Shown here: positions 21,973 to 30,584 of the stretch, one piece after another | Position numbering within the stretch: position 1 is the stretch's first letter | How the letters are laid out: each line of letters starts with the position of its first letter | Assembly (NCBI GenBank): GCA_903900805.1 | Contig: CAIUOP010000039.1 | Span: 1 to 39,520 of the forward strand | Reading direction: 5' to 3' | From: an uncultured beta proteobacterium | Lineage (GTDB): Bacteria > Pseudomonadota > Gammaproteobacteria > Burkholderiales > Burkholderiaceae | Length of the DNA: 39,520 nt | Translations under genes and position numbers: made by a program | Notes under the pieces: generated by a model | Seen by the model: the letters and a program-made list of their open reading frames with translations, nothing else | Database searches by the model: none | Told to the model about the DNA's origin: nothing

Positions 21973-23388
21973 ATGAACCCTGTAATAAATTCCTGCTCGT
22001 CAAAAGAAAAAGAAGTCTTATTTCATCCAGAGTTATTGGAAAAGTTCGATATTAATGGACCGCGCTATACCTCTTATCCGAGTGCAGACCGTTTTCATCA
22101 GGAATTTTGTGAGACAGATTACTTAAGCGCATTAAAGCGTGTCGCCAAAGTAAATCAGCCCTTATCTTTATATTTCCATTTACCGTTTTGCCCCAATATT
22201 TGCTACTACTGTGGCTGTAACAAAATTATTACCAAAGACCATGGCCGTAGTGCTAAGTACATTAAGTATTTAGCTAAAGAAATGGCGATGGTGTGTAAGG
22301 CCTTGGGCGCACAGAAAAAAATTCCCATTACCCAATTGCACTGGGGTGGTGGTACGCCAACCTTTCTTTCTCATGAAGAAATGATTGAGTTAATGCAGCA
22401 TACTCGCGAGCATTTTGAGCTATTACCTGGCGGTGAGTATTCGATAGAGATTGATCCGCGGCGCGTTGCTGAAAAAGATATTGCTTTGTTAGCAGAGCTT
22501 GGCTTTAATCGGATTAGCCTTGGCGTACAAGACTTTAACCTTGCAGTACAGGAGGCCGTTCATCGGGTCCAAACCATTGAAGAGACTCAAGCAGTCATGG
22601 ACTGGTCCAGAAAGTATGGTTTTAAGTCTAGCAGTATTGATTTGATCTATGGCCTACCAAAACAAACGCCCGAGACCTTCAAGGAGACGGTCGATGCGGT
22701 ATTGGCGATGAATCCTGATCGTTTGGCAGTCTATAACTATGCCCACTTACCACATGTCTTCAAGCCTCAGCGTCGCATTTCTGAAGCCGATCTTCCTCAT
22801 GCAGCGGATAAATTAAGCATTCTTTCAAATACGATCGAGCGTCTTGCGGAAATGGAATATGTATTTATTGGTATGGACCATTTTGCAAAACCCAATGATG
22901 AATTGGCGATTGCACAGAAAGAAGGAAGGTTGCATCGTAATTTTCAGGGTTATTCCACTCAAGCAGAGTGTGATCTCTTAGCTTTTGGAATATCTGCGAT
23001 TGGCAAAATCGATGATTGTTATTCTCAAAATGTTCGCACCTTGGATGAATACTATGAATCCTTAGATCATGACCATCTACCAGTACTCAGAGGTATGCAA
23101 TTAGATAAAGATGATTTATTGCGTCGCGAACTCATTGGTGAGTTGATGTGCCAATTTGCACTCAATACCAAAACATTTGCAAAGGCCCATCAAATTAACT
23201 TCTCTCATTACTTTAAGATTGAGATCGAAGAGCTCAAAGGTCTGGAGCAGGCTGGGTTATTAGAGTGGCAGGGCGCCAATATGCAAGTCCCTATCAAAGG
23301 AAGACTCCTAGCGAGACGTGTTGCGATGACTTTTGATCGTCATCTCAGAGAGTCGCAGGCCGTAGGTTCTTACTCCAAGGTTCTTTAG
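21973..23388 (+). CDS. hemN: Oxygen-independent coproporphyrinogen III oxidase
   Basis: Radical-SAM enzyme converting coproporphyrinogen III to protoporphyrinogen IX without oxygen, for heme synthesis under low oxygen. The 471 residues fit genuine HemN (about 450-460), not the shorter HemW. Cluster ligands are Cys73, Cys77 and Cys80 in PFCPNICYYCGCNK, with the HemN-type extra Cys82. LHWGGGTPTFL, EIDPRR and NRISLGVQDFN are also present, and the C-terminal HemN domain begins near 370. No FNR box is visible just before it; two lie downstream, before ompW. Confidence 0.96.
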   Translation: MNPVINSCSSKEKEVLFHPELLEKFDINGPRYTSYPSADRFHQEFCETDYLSALKRVAKVNQPLSLYFHLPFCPNICYYCGCNKIITKDHGRSAKYIKYLAKEMAMVCKALGAQKKIPITQLHWGGGTPTFLSHEEMIELMQHTREHFELLPGGEYSIEIDPRRVAEKDIALLAELGFNRISLGVQDFNLAVQEAVHRVQTIEETQAVMDWSRKYGFKSSSIDLIYGLPKQTPETFKETVDAVLAMNPDRLAVYNYAHLPHVFKPQRRISEADLPHAADKLSILSNTIERLAEMEYVFIGMDHFAKPNDELAIAQKEGRLHRNFQGYSTQAECDLLAFGISAIGKIDDCYSQNVRTLDEYYESLDHDHLPVLRGMQLDKDDLLRRELIGELMCQFALNTKTFAKAHQINFSHYFKIEIEELKGLEQAGLLEWQGANMQVPIKGRLLARRVAMTFDRHLRESQAVGSYSKVL

Positions 23389-23416
23389 GTCCATCTGCAG
23401 CATAAATTCGAGTTCA

Positions 23417-23432
23417 TTTGATCTAGATCAAA
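23417..23432. promoter_or_regulatory. FNR/Anr-type box, distal
   Basis: TTTGAT-CTAG-ATCAAA, a perfect match to the consensus TTGAT-N4-ATCAA with one extra symmetric pair. It lies between hemN and ompW, 72 bp upstream of a second box (centre to centre). Confidence 0.8.
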
Positions 23433-23488
23433 CAAGTAAGCAAACACTGTTGCTTTTAAGCCCTTAAAAAATTCACAGCCATTCCGCA

Positions 23489-23504
23489 TTTGATTTATAT
23501 CAAA
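23489..23504. promoter_or_regulatory. FNR/Anr-type box, proximal
   Basis: TTTGAT-TTAT-ATCAAA, again a perfect consensus with the extra pair. Its centre (23496.5) would be at -41.5 if transcription starts near 23538; a GAAAAT at 23526-23531 fits the -10 of such a start. That is the geometry of a class II FNR-activated promoter. Confidence 0.8.
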
Positions 23505-23569
23505 TCACTCTCTAGGTATCAATTCGAAAATAGTTTCATCGAAATTGAAAACAGAAAGAGGAATTCATC

Positions 23570-24235
23570 ATGCGACTTAAATCACTAGCGCTAGCAATAG
23601 CTGCTGCAGCCACTCTTGCCCCAATTGCTTCACAAGCTCAGTCTGCAGTAGAAAATCCATGGATGGTTCGTGTACGTGCTGTCTATGTTGATTGGCAGAA
23701 TGGACAAGCAAATGGCTCCTCAACAGATGCTGGCGTTCAAACAAATAATATCAATGCACAAAATCAATGGCTTCCTGAATTTGATGTTTCCTATTTCTTT
23801 ACCAAGAATATTGCTGCAGAGTTAGTATTGAGTTATCCGCAGCCTGTGAACATCAACTCTAATCTCACTTCAGGCCCTACCGGCACAATCAACGCCTTAC
23901 CACCATCGCTCTTATTGCAATACCATTTCACAGAATTAGGTGCGCTGAAGCCTTATGTTGGTGCTGGTGTGAATTACACTATTTTTGGCAATCGAAATAA
24001 CTTCTCATTTAGTGGTGTTAGCAACGCTCTGACTGTGGGACAGTCAAGCTTTGGATTTGTTGGTCAAATTGGTGCGGATTACATGATCGATAAAAACTGG
24101 GGTGTTAACGTAGATTTAAAATATGCCACTATGAGTACCACTGTTACCGGTCAAAATGCAGTAGCAGGTCAAGATCTTGGTAAATTAACTTTGAACCCAT
24201 TAATGCCGGCTATTGGTGTGACTTACAAGTTCTAA
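23570..24235 (+). CDS. ompW: Outer-membrane protein OmpW
   Basis: A 221-residue eight-stranded outer-membrane beta-barrel of the OmpW family, thought to pass small hydrophobic molecules. The signal peptide is MRLKSLALAIAAAATLAPIA with cleavage near SQA-Q (about 23). Mature features are NPWMVRVRAVYVDW, the family's LPPSLLLQYHF-LKPYVGAGVNYT region, NWGVNVDLKYATM and a final Phe (GVTYKF), the barrel-assembly signal. E. coli ompW is under FNR control, and two perfect FNR-type boxes stand upstream here. GAAAGAGGA precedes the ATG; a strong terminator follows. Confidence 0.95.
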   Translation: MRLKSLALAIAAAATLAPIASQAQSAVENPWMVRVRAVYVDWQNGQANGSSTDAGVQTNNINAQNQWLPEFDVSYFFTKNIAAELVLSYPQPVNINSNLTSGPTGTINALPPSLLLQYHFTELGALKPYVGAGVNYTIFGNRNNFSFSGVSNALTVGQSSFGFVGQIGADYMIDKNWGVNVDLKYATMSTTVTGQNAVAGQDLGKLTLNPLMPAIGVTYKF

Positions 24236-24258
24236 GAATTGAGTTCTTAGTGCTTGAG

Positions 24259-24287
24259 GTAGAGCCCCTAAGGGGCTCTACTTTTTT
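24259..24287 (+). terminator. Intrinsic terminator of ompW
   Basis: GTAGAGCCCCT (24259-24269), one A, AGGGGCTCTAC (24271-24281), then T6. A perfect 11-bp stem with its U-run on the plus strand, 24 bp after the ompW stop. Confidence 0.93.
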
Positions 24288-24338
24288 GAGTAATTTCAGA
24301 AATATCCCCTCTTTTCTGGAAGTGACGATAATGTCGCC

Positions 24339-26261
24339 ATGGCTTTAATCGTACTTACTGATGCAAAACTGGCTTTCGGCCACGTAGACCTCCTCGCAAA
24401 TACCGCTTTTTCACTTGAATCAGGTGAACGCGTTGGCTTAATTGGGCGCAATGGCACCGGCAAATCTTCTTTATTGAAGATCTTAGCTGGCATTGAAAAA
24501 ATGGATGATGGGCTTTTGCAATATCAGCAAGGTCTGAGAATTGCTTACGTTCCCCAAGAGCCTATCTTTAATGCTGAAGAGACAGTCTTTGATGCAGTCT
24601 CAAAGGGCGTGGCCAGTGCCAAAGCCCTACGTGAGGAATATGAGGCGCTGAGCATAGGCGACTGGGATGATGCCTCTCACCACCGCTTGGATGAGGTGCA
24701 ATCTCAATTAGAGGCACTCAGTGGCTGGAATTGGGAACAGCGGGTGCATGAGACGCTTGACCGATTACATTTGGAGGCGGATCTTAAGATCAGCACGCTA
24801 TCAGGTGGAACTAAAAAACGTGTGGCACTTGCACGTGCTTTAGTAGAAATGCCCGATGTTTTACTTTTAGACGAGCCAACCAACCATTTAGATTTAGATT
24901 CAATTGCATGGCTGGAGGGGCTTTTAAAAGAATATCTAGGCTCTGTCATTCTAGTTACCCACGATCGCGCTTTCTTAGATAATGTCTGTACGCAAATCGT
25001 TGAGCTTGATCGCGGAATTTTACGAAGCTACCCTGGCAACTTTACCCAATACGAAGTTCTCAAAGAACAAGAGCTCAATGCAGAGTCATTGGCTAATGCC
25101 AGAACCGATAAATTATTAGCCCAAGAAGAGGTATGGATTCGGAAGGGTGTCGAGGCTAGGCGGACGCGTAGCGTCGCTCGTATTGCTCGCCTTGAGAAGT
25201 TACGTACTAGCCGCGCTGAGCGAAGAGATGAGATGGGTCAAGTGAAGTTGGCTGTCTCTTCAGGCGACCGAAGTGGCAAGATTGTGGCAGACCTCCAAAA
25301 TGTGAGTAAATCCTACGATAGGCCGATTGTGCAAGACTTCACCGCCACGATTTTGCGGGGCGACAAAGTCGGTTTACTGGGCCCTAATGGTGCAGGTAAA
25401 ACAACCTTACTGAAATTAATTCTAGGGACTATTGCGCCTGACTCAGGAAGCGCTACGATGGGCACTCGCATTGAAGTGGCTTATTTTGATCAAATGCGCG
25501 AAGGTCTTGACCTTAATGCTTCGCTTGAGGACTATATTAGCCCAGGCAGCGAGTGGATTGAAATCAATGGCAATAAGAAACACGTCAAAAGTTATTTAAG
25601 CGACTTCTTATTTGCACCAGAGCGCACTAATTCTCCGGTAAGTACTTTGTCGGGTGGTGAACGTAACCGCTTACTACTCGCTCGTTTGTTTGCTAGACCA
25701 GCAAATGTATTAGTTCTGGATGAGCCAACCAACGATTTGGATATCGATACCTTAGATTTGCTTGAGCAATTGCTACAAGATTACAAAGGGACTGTATTTT
25801 TAGTGAGCCATGATCGTTATTTCTTAGATAACGTAGTGACTAGCATCATTGCTCATGAGGGCGATGGATTATGGCGTGAATATGAGGGTGGTTATGAGGA
25901 TTGGAAGATCCAAAAAGCACGTTCAGACCAAATCCGCGCTAATTATGCAAAACCTGAATCTAAAGTTGAGTCTAAGGCCGAGAGCAAGCAAGCGCCTAAA
26001 GTAGAGGCAAAGCCAGCGATCAAGAGTGGGGTGCAAAAACTCAATGGCAAGGAGCGCCAAGAGTTAGAGACTTTGCCTTTGCAAATCGAAGAACTGGAAG
26101 TAGAGCAGGCAGATATCGGCATTGCGATGAGTAATCCAGATCTTTATAAGAATGAACCTGATTTGGCTGCAAGCATGCAAGCCCGCTTAACAGAGATCAC
26201 TGAGCAGCTAGAACGAAAACTGCAACGCTGGGAGTTGCTGCTCAGCCGTTCCGAGTCCTGA
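24339..26261 (+). CDS. uup: ABC-F ATPase, Uup type
   Basis: A soluble tandem ATPase of the ABC-F class; Uup members act on DNA branch intermediates and ribosomes. The 640 residues hold ABC1 with Walker A GRNGTGKSS (36-44), signature LSGGTKKR (about 153) and LLLDEPTNHLD, a linker, and ABC2 with GPNGAGKTT (about 347), LSGGERNR and VLVLDEPTNDLD. The C-terminal Lys/Glu-rich spacer (about 535-565, KVESKAESK) leads to a coiled coil (about 575-640), which marks Uup against EttA. No membrane domain. Converges with cbpM with 6 bp between stops. Confidence 0.93.
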   Translation: MALIVLTDAKLAFGHVDLLANTAFSLESGERVGLIGRNGTGKSSLLKILAGIEKMDDGLLQYQQGLRIAYVPQEPIFNAEETVFDAVSKGVASAKALREEYEALSIGDWDDASHHRLDEVQSQLEALSGWNWEQRVHETLDRLHLEADLKISTLSGGTKKRVALARALVEMPDVLLLDEPTNHLDLDSIAWLEGLLKEYLGSVILVTHDRAFLDNVCTQIVELDRGILRSYPGNFTQYEVLKEQELNAESLANARTDKLLAQEEVWIRKGVEARRTRSVARIARLEKLRTSRAERRDEMGQVKLAVSSGDRSGKIVADLQNVSKSYDRPIVQDFTATILRGDKVGLLGPNGAGKTTLLKLILGTIAPDSGSATMGTRIEVAYFDQMREGLDLNASLEDYISPGSEWIEINGNKKHVKSYLSDFLFAPERTNSPVSTLSGGERNRLLLARLFARPANVLVLDEPTNDLDIDTLDLLEQLLQDYKGTVFLVSHDRYFLDNVVTSIIAHEGDGLWREYEGGYEDWKIQKARSDQIRANYAKPESKVESKAESKQAPKVEAKPAIKSGVQKLNGKERQELETLPLQIEELEVEQADIGIAMSNPDLYKNEPDLAASMQARLTEITEQLERKLQRWELLLSRSES

Positions 26262-26267
26262 TCTTGC

Positions 26268-26585
26268 TTATTTAAGGTTTAGGCGCGCACGAAGTTGTGC
26301 GATTTCATCCAAGAGATTAAGCGCCAGAGCAACTCCTGAAACGTTCAATTCCAAATCATGCGTTAGATGGGCTGCAGTTTTGGCTCTTTTAAGAGAGTCT
26401 CCGCTAAAGCGCCAATCTTCGGGGGATGAGCCTGCAGGACTAAGGACTCCCTCTGATACCCAAGACATAATCAATTCTTGAGGAGTGCGAGAAGCGTGCG
26501 AGAGTTCCACAATGCTCATATGCACTTCGTTTTCTACGATACTTGCTTCAATCCAGGTGGTGTTTATCTTCGTCATGGTCATCAT
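26268..26585 (-). CDS. cbpM: Chaperone modulator CbpM
   Basis: A 105-residue MerR-like helix-turn-helix protein that binds the J-domain of CbpA and inhibits both its co-chaperone and DNA-binding activity. [22 protein letters not shown] and the [46 protein letters not shown] region are typical. Its ATG overlaps the cbpA stop by ATGA, so translation is coupled. Several Met codons cluster at the start; the first, 26585, gives the overlap. Confidence 0.93.
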   Translation of the reverse strand: MMTMTKINTTWIEASIVENEVHMSIVELSHASRTPQELIMSWVSEGVLSPAGSSPEDWRFSGDSLKRAKTAAHLTHDLELNVSGVALALNLLDEIAQLRARLNLK

Positions 26586-27562
26586 CCCTTCAGGTGAGAT
26601 CTAGGGTTGAAATCAAAAGCCTTCTCAAAGTTTTGATAGGCTTCTTTTTGGGCATCTGTTCCTGCAGGTGGTAAAACAATCGTGGGAACTACATATAAGT
26701 CACCAGGCTCGGCACTCGGAATGCCTTTGCCTTTAAGACGCAGCTTGCGGCCAGCAACAGTCCCTGCTGGGATCTTTAATTCCAAAGTAGCACCTGCTGG
26801 TGTTGGTACATTGACTGCAGTACCTAAGGCTGCCTCCCATGGCGCTAATGGAATATCGATGAATACATCCTTGCCATCAATCCGATAGATTGGATTTGGA
26901 TGAAAATCAATTTCTAAATAAAGATCACCTGCTGGACCTTCGCCAATACCCGGACCTCCTTGCCCTGAGAGGCGAAGATTTTGACCAGCTTTGATCCCTT
27001 TTGGAATACTGACATCTAATTTACGTTCTTGCGTGCTTACATGACCATTGGCATCTTGCGTTGGCATGTGCAATGCAATAGTGCGCTTAGCACCGTTATA
27101 GGCATCAACAAGATCAACCAAAATTTTGGCATGATGATCTTGCCCTTTGAAGTTCATACCTTGACGTGCTTGTCCACTACGGCCACCTTGACGATGTTTA
27201 CCTCTACCAAAAAGAGATTCAAAGAATTCACTTTGATCGCCTTCAAAGCCGCCACCATAACCTGGATGACTACCATTAAATTGGCTATCAGAGTATTCAA
27301 AACCTTCATTCCAATTTGGGGGAGGGGTAAAGTCTTGACCGTTTTTCCAATTGGCACCAAAGCGATCGTAAGCTGCACGCTTCTCGGTGTCTTTTAAAAC
27401 AGCATAGGCCTCGCCAATTTCTTTGAATTGCTCTTCAGCACCAGCCTCTTTATTAACATCTGGGTGGTATTTGCGGGCAAGCTTGCGGTAGGCAGTCTTG
27501 ATTTCGGCTTCGGTAGCAGAGCGTGCTACCCCAAGCGTTTCGTAGTAATCCCTAAATTTCAT
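26582..27562 (-). CDS. cbpA: DnaJ-type co-chaperone CbpA
   Basis: A 326-residue DnaJ homologue, curved-DNA-binding protein. The J-domain (1-70) has HPD at 33-35 for stimulating DnaK; a Gly/Phe-rich linker follows (about 75-130, no zinc finger), then two beta-barrel client-binding domains (about 140-320, with [39 protein letters not shown] and [10 protein letters not shown]). It can replace DnaJ for some clients and binds DNA in stationary phase in E. coli. First gene of a cbpA-cbpM unit. Confidence 0.95.
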   Translation of the reverse strand: MKFRDYYETLGVARSATEAEIKTAYRKLARKYHPDVNKEAGAEEQFKEIGEAYAVLKDTEKRAAYDRFGANWKNGQDFTPPPNWNEGFEYSDSQFNGSHPGYGGGFEGDQSEFFESLFGRGKHRQGGRSGQARQGMNFKGQDHHAKILVDLVDAYNGAKRTIALHMPTQDANGHVSTQERKLDVSIPKGIKAGQNLRLSGQGGPGIGEGPAGDLYLEIDFHPNPIYRIDGKDVFIDIPLAPWEAALGTAVNVPTPAGATLELKIPAGTVAGRKLRLKGKGIPSAEPGDLYVVPTIVLPPAGTDAQKEAYQNFEKAFDFNPRSHLKG

Positions 27563-27624
27563 ATGCCTGTATTAATCCTCGGGTGTTTATTCTTACTGAG
27601 CTAATAATGAATTCTACAGTCCTA

Positions 27625-29172
27625 TTAGCTCATGACCCCAATTTGCCAAGGAACAAATTCATAATCGCCTAAGCCTAGAAGTTCGCTCTTAGAGGGCTCT
27701 CCAGAAGCAGTTTTTAGGAATAGCTCAAATATACGTTGCCCCATTTCTTGTACAGAAACAGTCCCCTCCAAGATTTCGCCACAATTAATATCCATATCTT
27801 CAGTAAGTCTCTGGTACATGGGGGTATTAGTAGCCAGCTTGATGCAAGGCGCAGGTTTAGAGCCAAACATGGAGCCTCTACCGGTTGTGAAAGCAATTAA
27901 ATTCGCACCACCAGCAATTTGTCCAGTAGCTGAGACAGGATCAAAGCCCGGAGTATCCATAAAGACAAAGCCTTTAGTGGTGACTGGCTCAGCATATTTA
28001 TAGACCTCCATTAATGGACCGGTGCCACCCTTCATCGAAGAGCCCAAAGATTTTTCAAAGATATTAGCAAGTCCACCAATTTGATTTCCCGGGCTTACTT
28101 GACCATTAATCTGAACATCTCTGCCAACGGAGTATTCATCTTTCCACCAGCGAATGCGTTTAATCAGTTTTTCACCAATAGCTTGAGTGGCCGCTCGGCG
28201 GGTAAGGGTGTGCTCTACACCATAAATCTCAGGTGTCTCTGACAAAATCCCAGTACCACCATGACGAGACAAAATATCGATCGCTGCACCTAAGGCAGGA
28301 TTGGCAGTAATCGAAGAAAAGCCATCGGAACCACCACATTGCAAGCCAATGCATAGATGACTTGCTGAAACCGTTTCGCGTTTAACTTTATTTGCCTCTG
28401 GCAGCAAGGCTTTGACTGCCTCAATTCCGGCTTCAATCGTTTTACGTGTACCACCAGTCTCTTGCATGATGAAAGTATGAAGATTTGTGCCCGCAGTCAG
28501 GTCTTCCTGCTCCATCAATCCTTTTAATTGATTGCGCTCACAGCCAAGACCAACAATCAGGGCCGCTGCAAGATTGGGGTGACGCGCATAACCAGCCATC
28601 GTACGACGGAGTAGCTGCATTGGTTCACCGCTCATTTCCATACCGCAACCAATATCATGGCTAAACGCTACCACGCCATCTATATTGGGAAAATCCTGTA
28701 ATCTCTCTGGCGTAAACCAGTCAGCAATTTTATTAACAACAGTTGCAGAACAATTTACGGTTGATAAAATGCCAATAAAATTGCGTGTGCCTACTTTTCC
28801 ATTGGCTCTGATATAACCCTGAAATGTGGCGCGCTCAGATTCCGGTAACATTTGAGTAGGTTTAAATTCACTAGCATAGGCATAGTCACGATCAAACTCA
28901 CGAAACTCAGTGTTATGACTGTGAACCATGGTGCCTGCTTCGATATCGGTATTTGCAAAGCCTACAGTCACGTTGTACTTCAGAATTGGATCACCCTTCA
29001 GAATCTTCTTGGCTGCTATCTTGTACCCTGCAGGGACTTGGCTACGGCTACTGAAGTTTTCACTAGGAACTTCTGTGCCAATAGCAATATCAATCCGCGC
29101 CACCACGATATTGTCATTGGGATGTAGGCGAATTATTGGACCAGCTAATTTTTTTCCAGAGGTTTCAATCAT
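27625..29172 (-). CDS. UxaA/GarD family sugar-acid dehydratase
   Basis: A 515-residue dehydratase of the altronate/galactarate family. The N-terminal SAF-like domain (about 10-95, with the metal-binding GTMVHSHNTEF) and a long catalytic region (about 110-515) containing GTRNFIGILSTVNCSATV, DIGCGMEMSG, LGCERNQL, CGGSDGFSSITANPALG and SSMKGGTGP are all present, so it is the full-length form seen in GarD and UxaA. Expected chemistry is dehydration of a hexarate or hexonate to a keto-deoxy acid; which substrate cannot be told. No partner catabolic genes are beside it. A short palindrome lies 25 bp upstream. Confidence 0.88.
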   Translation of the reverse strand: MIETSGKKLAGPIIRLHPNDNIVVARIDIAIGTEVPSENFSSRSQVPAGYKIAAKKILKGDPILKYNVTVGFANTDIEAGTMVHSHNTEFREFDRDYAYASEFKPTQMLPESERATFQGYIRANGKVGTRNFIGILSTVNCSATVVNKIADWFTPERLQDFPNIDGVVAFSHDIGCGMEMSGEPMQLLRRTMAGYARHPNLAAALIVGLGCERNQLKGLMEQEDLTAGTNLHTFIMQETGGTRKTIEAGIEAVKALLPEANKVKRETVSASHLCIGLQCGGSDGFSSITANPALGAAIDILSRHGGTGILSETPEIYGVEHTLTRRAATQAIGEKLIKRIRWWKDEYSVGRDVQINGQVSPGNQIGGLANIFEKSLGSSMKGGTGPLMEVYKYAEPVTTKGFVFMDTPGFDPVSATGQIAGGANLIAFTTGRGSMFGSKPAPCIKLATNTPMYQRLTEDMDINCGEILEGTVSVQEMGQRIFELFLKTASGEPSKSELLGLGDYEFVPWQIGVMS

Positions 29173-29196
29173 GATCTTATTGGGTCTTGTATAAGG

Positions 29197-29211
29197 GGTT
29201 TATCGTAAACC
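29197..29211. promoter_or_regulatory. Palindrome upstream of sugar-acid dehydratase
   Basis: GGTTTA-TCG-TAAACC, 6-bp arms, 24 bp before the dehydratase start on the minus strand and in the 54-bp gap after the pirin gene's 3' end. It could be the operator of a GntR- or LacI-type regulator of sugar-acid use; no such regulator is in the window. Confidence 0.35.
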
Positions 29212-29226
29212 TAGACCGGCTTTTAT

Positions 29227-29928
29227 TTAATGACTCAGATCAAAAAATAGCACTTCCGCATCCACGCCATCCCGCACTTCTAAGGCAGATTCATTTTCCA
29301 TGAGCAAGGCATCACCACTAGCTAGTTTTTGGCCATTGACAGTCAAAGATCCCTTGATTAGATGAACATAGCCCTTGCGTTTTGGATCCAATTGCATCTT
29401 GGCTGACTGAGACCCATCAAACAAGCCCGCATACATCTTGGCATCTGCCGATATTGATACAGACCCATCGTTACCATTGGGTGAGGCAACTAAACATAGC
29501 TTGCCTTGTTTGTCTGTTTGCGGGACGGTCTTTTGCTCATAGCTTGGTTCAATTTCTAAAACATTAGGCTCAATCCAGATTTGTAATAAGTGGGTTGTTT
29601 GATCTTTGGCGTGGTTGAACTCGCTATGCGTCACACCAGAGCCAGCACTCATGCGTTGCACGTCTCCTGGGGGAATACTTTTTACATTGCCCATACTGTC
29701 TTGGTGCGCTAATTCACCGGAGAGAACATAGCTAATGATTTCCATATTGCGATGGCCATGTTTACCAAAGCCCATACCGGCTGCTACTTGATCCTCATTA
29801 ATAACTCTTAAATTCCCCCAGCCCATAAATTGGGGATCGTGGTACCCAGCAAAAGAGAAAGAATGAAAGCTTTTGAGCCAGCCATGATCAGCATAGCCTC
29901 TTTCTTGGGATTTTCTAAGAAACAACAT
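29227..29928 (-). CDS. Pirin family bicupin protein
   Basis: A 233-residue bicupin of the pirin/YhhW type. The N-terminal cupin holds the full metal set His57, His59 (GKHGHRNMEI), His101 and Glu103 (VTHSEFNH). YhhW has quercetin 2,3-dioxygenase activity in vitro, but physiological roles are unclear. Start FLRKSQERGYADHGWLKSFHSFSFAGYHD is conserved in the family. AAAGG precedes the ATG. It lies between the PsiE-like gene and the dehydratase, all on the minus strand with separate gaps. Confidence 0.93.
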   Translation of the reverse strand: MLFLRKSQERGYADHGWLKSFHSFSFAGYHDPQFMGWGNLRVINEDQVAAGMGFGKHGHRNMEIISYVLSGELAHQDSMGNVKSIPPGDVQRMSAGSGVTHSEFNHAKDQTTHLLQIWIEPNVLEIEPSYEQKTVPQTDKQGKLCLVASPNGNDGSVSISADAKMYAGLFDGSQSAKMQLDPKRKGYVHLIKGSLTVNGQKLASGDALLMENESALEVRDGVDAEVLFFDLSH

Positions 29929-30018
29929 GCCAATACCTTTTATTGTGATGAATTAAGAATAAGTGCGAGATCATGATCCATATATAGTAGGGACCTAAAG
30001 CAGGATGCCACTCATCAG

Positions 30019-30477
30019 TTATTCGCTCTCACCCGATCTACTAGGGTATTTGAAAGAGGCATAACGTACCACTGCATTTGCTAAAGCTAGCACGAGGATT
30101 GTAATGCCCATGTAGAGAATGGGTAGATCAGCTTCATGCTTTGTGTTAACCAAATCAATAATGAGTCGGGTAACGGCAGTAATGGCAACATAGATTAAAA
30201 AGCGGACTGGCATATGGTTAGTTTTGAAATAAATTCCAACCATGGCGCCGATCTCTAAATAGATGAATAGCAGTAGCAAGTCTTCAATTGATGCAGATCC
30301 TTTGCCCATCATTCCCATAAATGCAACGGCTGCTGACCAAACTGTTGCCGCACCAATTCCAAACAAGGCAATACGATGAAATAGGGATACAAACAGGTTG
30401 CCAATCGGTACTGTCCACTTTTCAACAGTTGCCTCTAGCTTAGAGGCATCTTTTGGTGAGTTTGGGGTCATGCTCAT
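30019..30477 (-). CDS. PsiE-like membrane protein
   Basis: A 152-residue protein with four predicted membrane helices (about 28-55, 63-83, 90-108, 118-138). The segment YLEIGAMVGIYFKTNHMPVRFLIYVAITAVTRLIID matches the core of the phosphate-starvation-inducible E (PsiE) family; its biochemical role is unknown. GGAG stands 6 nt before the ATG. No Pho box was recognised upstream. It follows the fccAB terminator, so it has its own promoter. Confidence 0.87.
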   Translation of the reverse strand: MSMTPNSPKDASKLEATVEKWTVPIGNLFVSLFHRIALFGIGAATVWSAAVAFMGMMGKGSASIEDLLLLFIYLEIGAMVGIYFKTNHMPVRFLIYVAITAVTRLIIDLVNTKHEADLPILYMGITILVLALANAVVRYASFKYPSRSGESE

Positions 30478-30539
30478 ATAGATCTCCAGTTTCTTAATAC
30501 ATTTTTGCCAGTATATTTCCCAATGAGGTTTGGGAGAAT

Positions 30540-30567
30540 AAAAAAGAGGCCCAAAGGCCCCTTTTTT
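30540..30567 (-). terminator. Intrinsic terminator of fccAB
   Basis: On the minus strand: A6, GGGGCC, loop TTTG, GGCCTC, T6. One G-U pair in the stem; it lies 17 bp after the fccB stop. Confidence 0.85.
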
Positions 30568-30584
30568 CGGATGATTGTCTTTGA

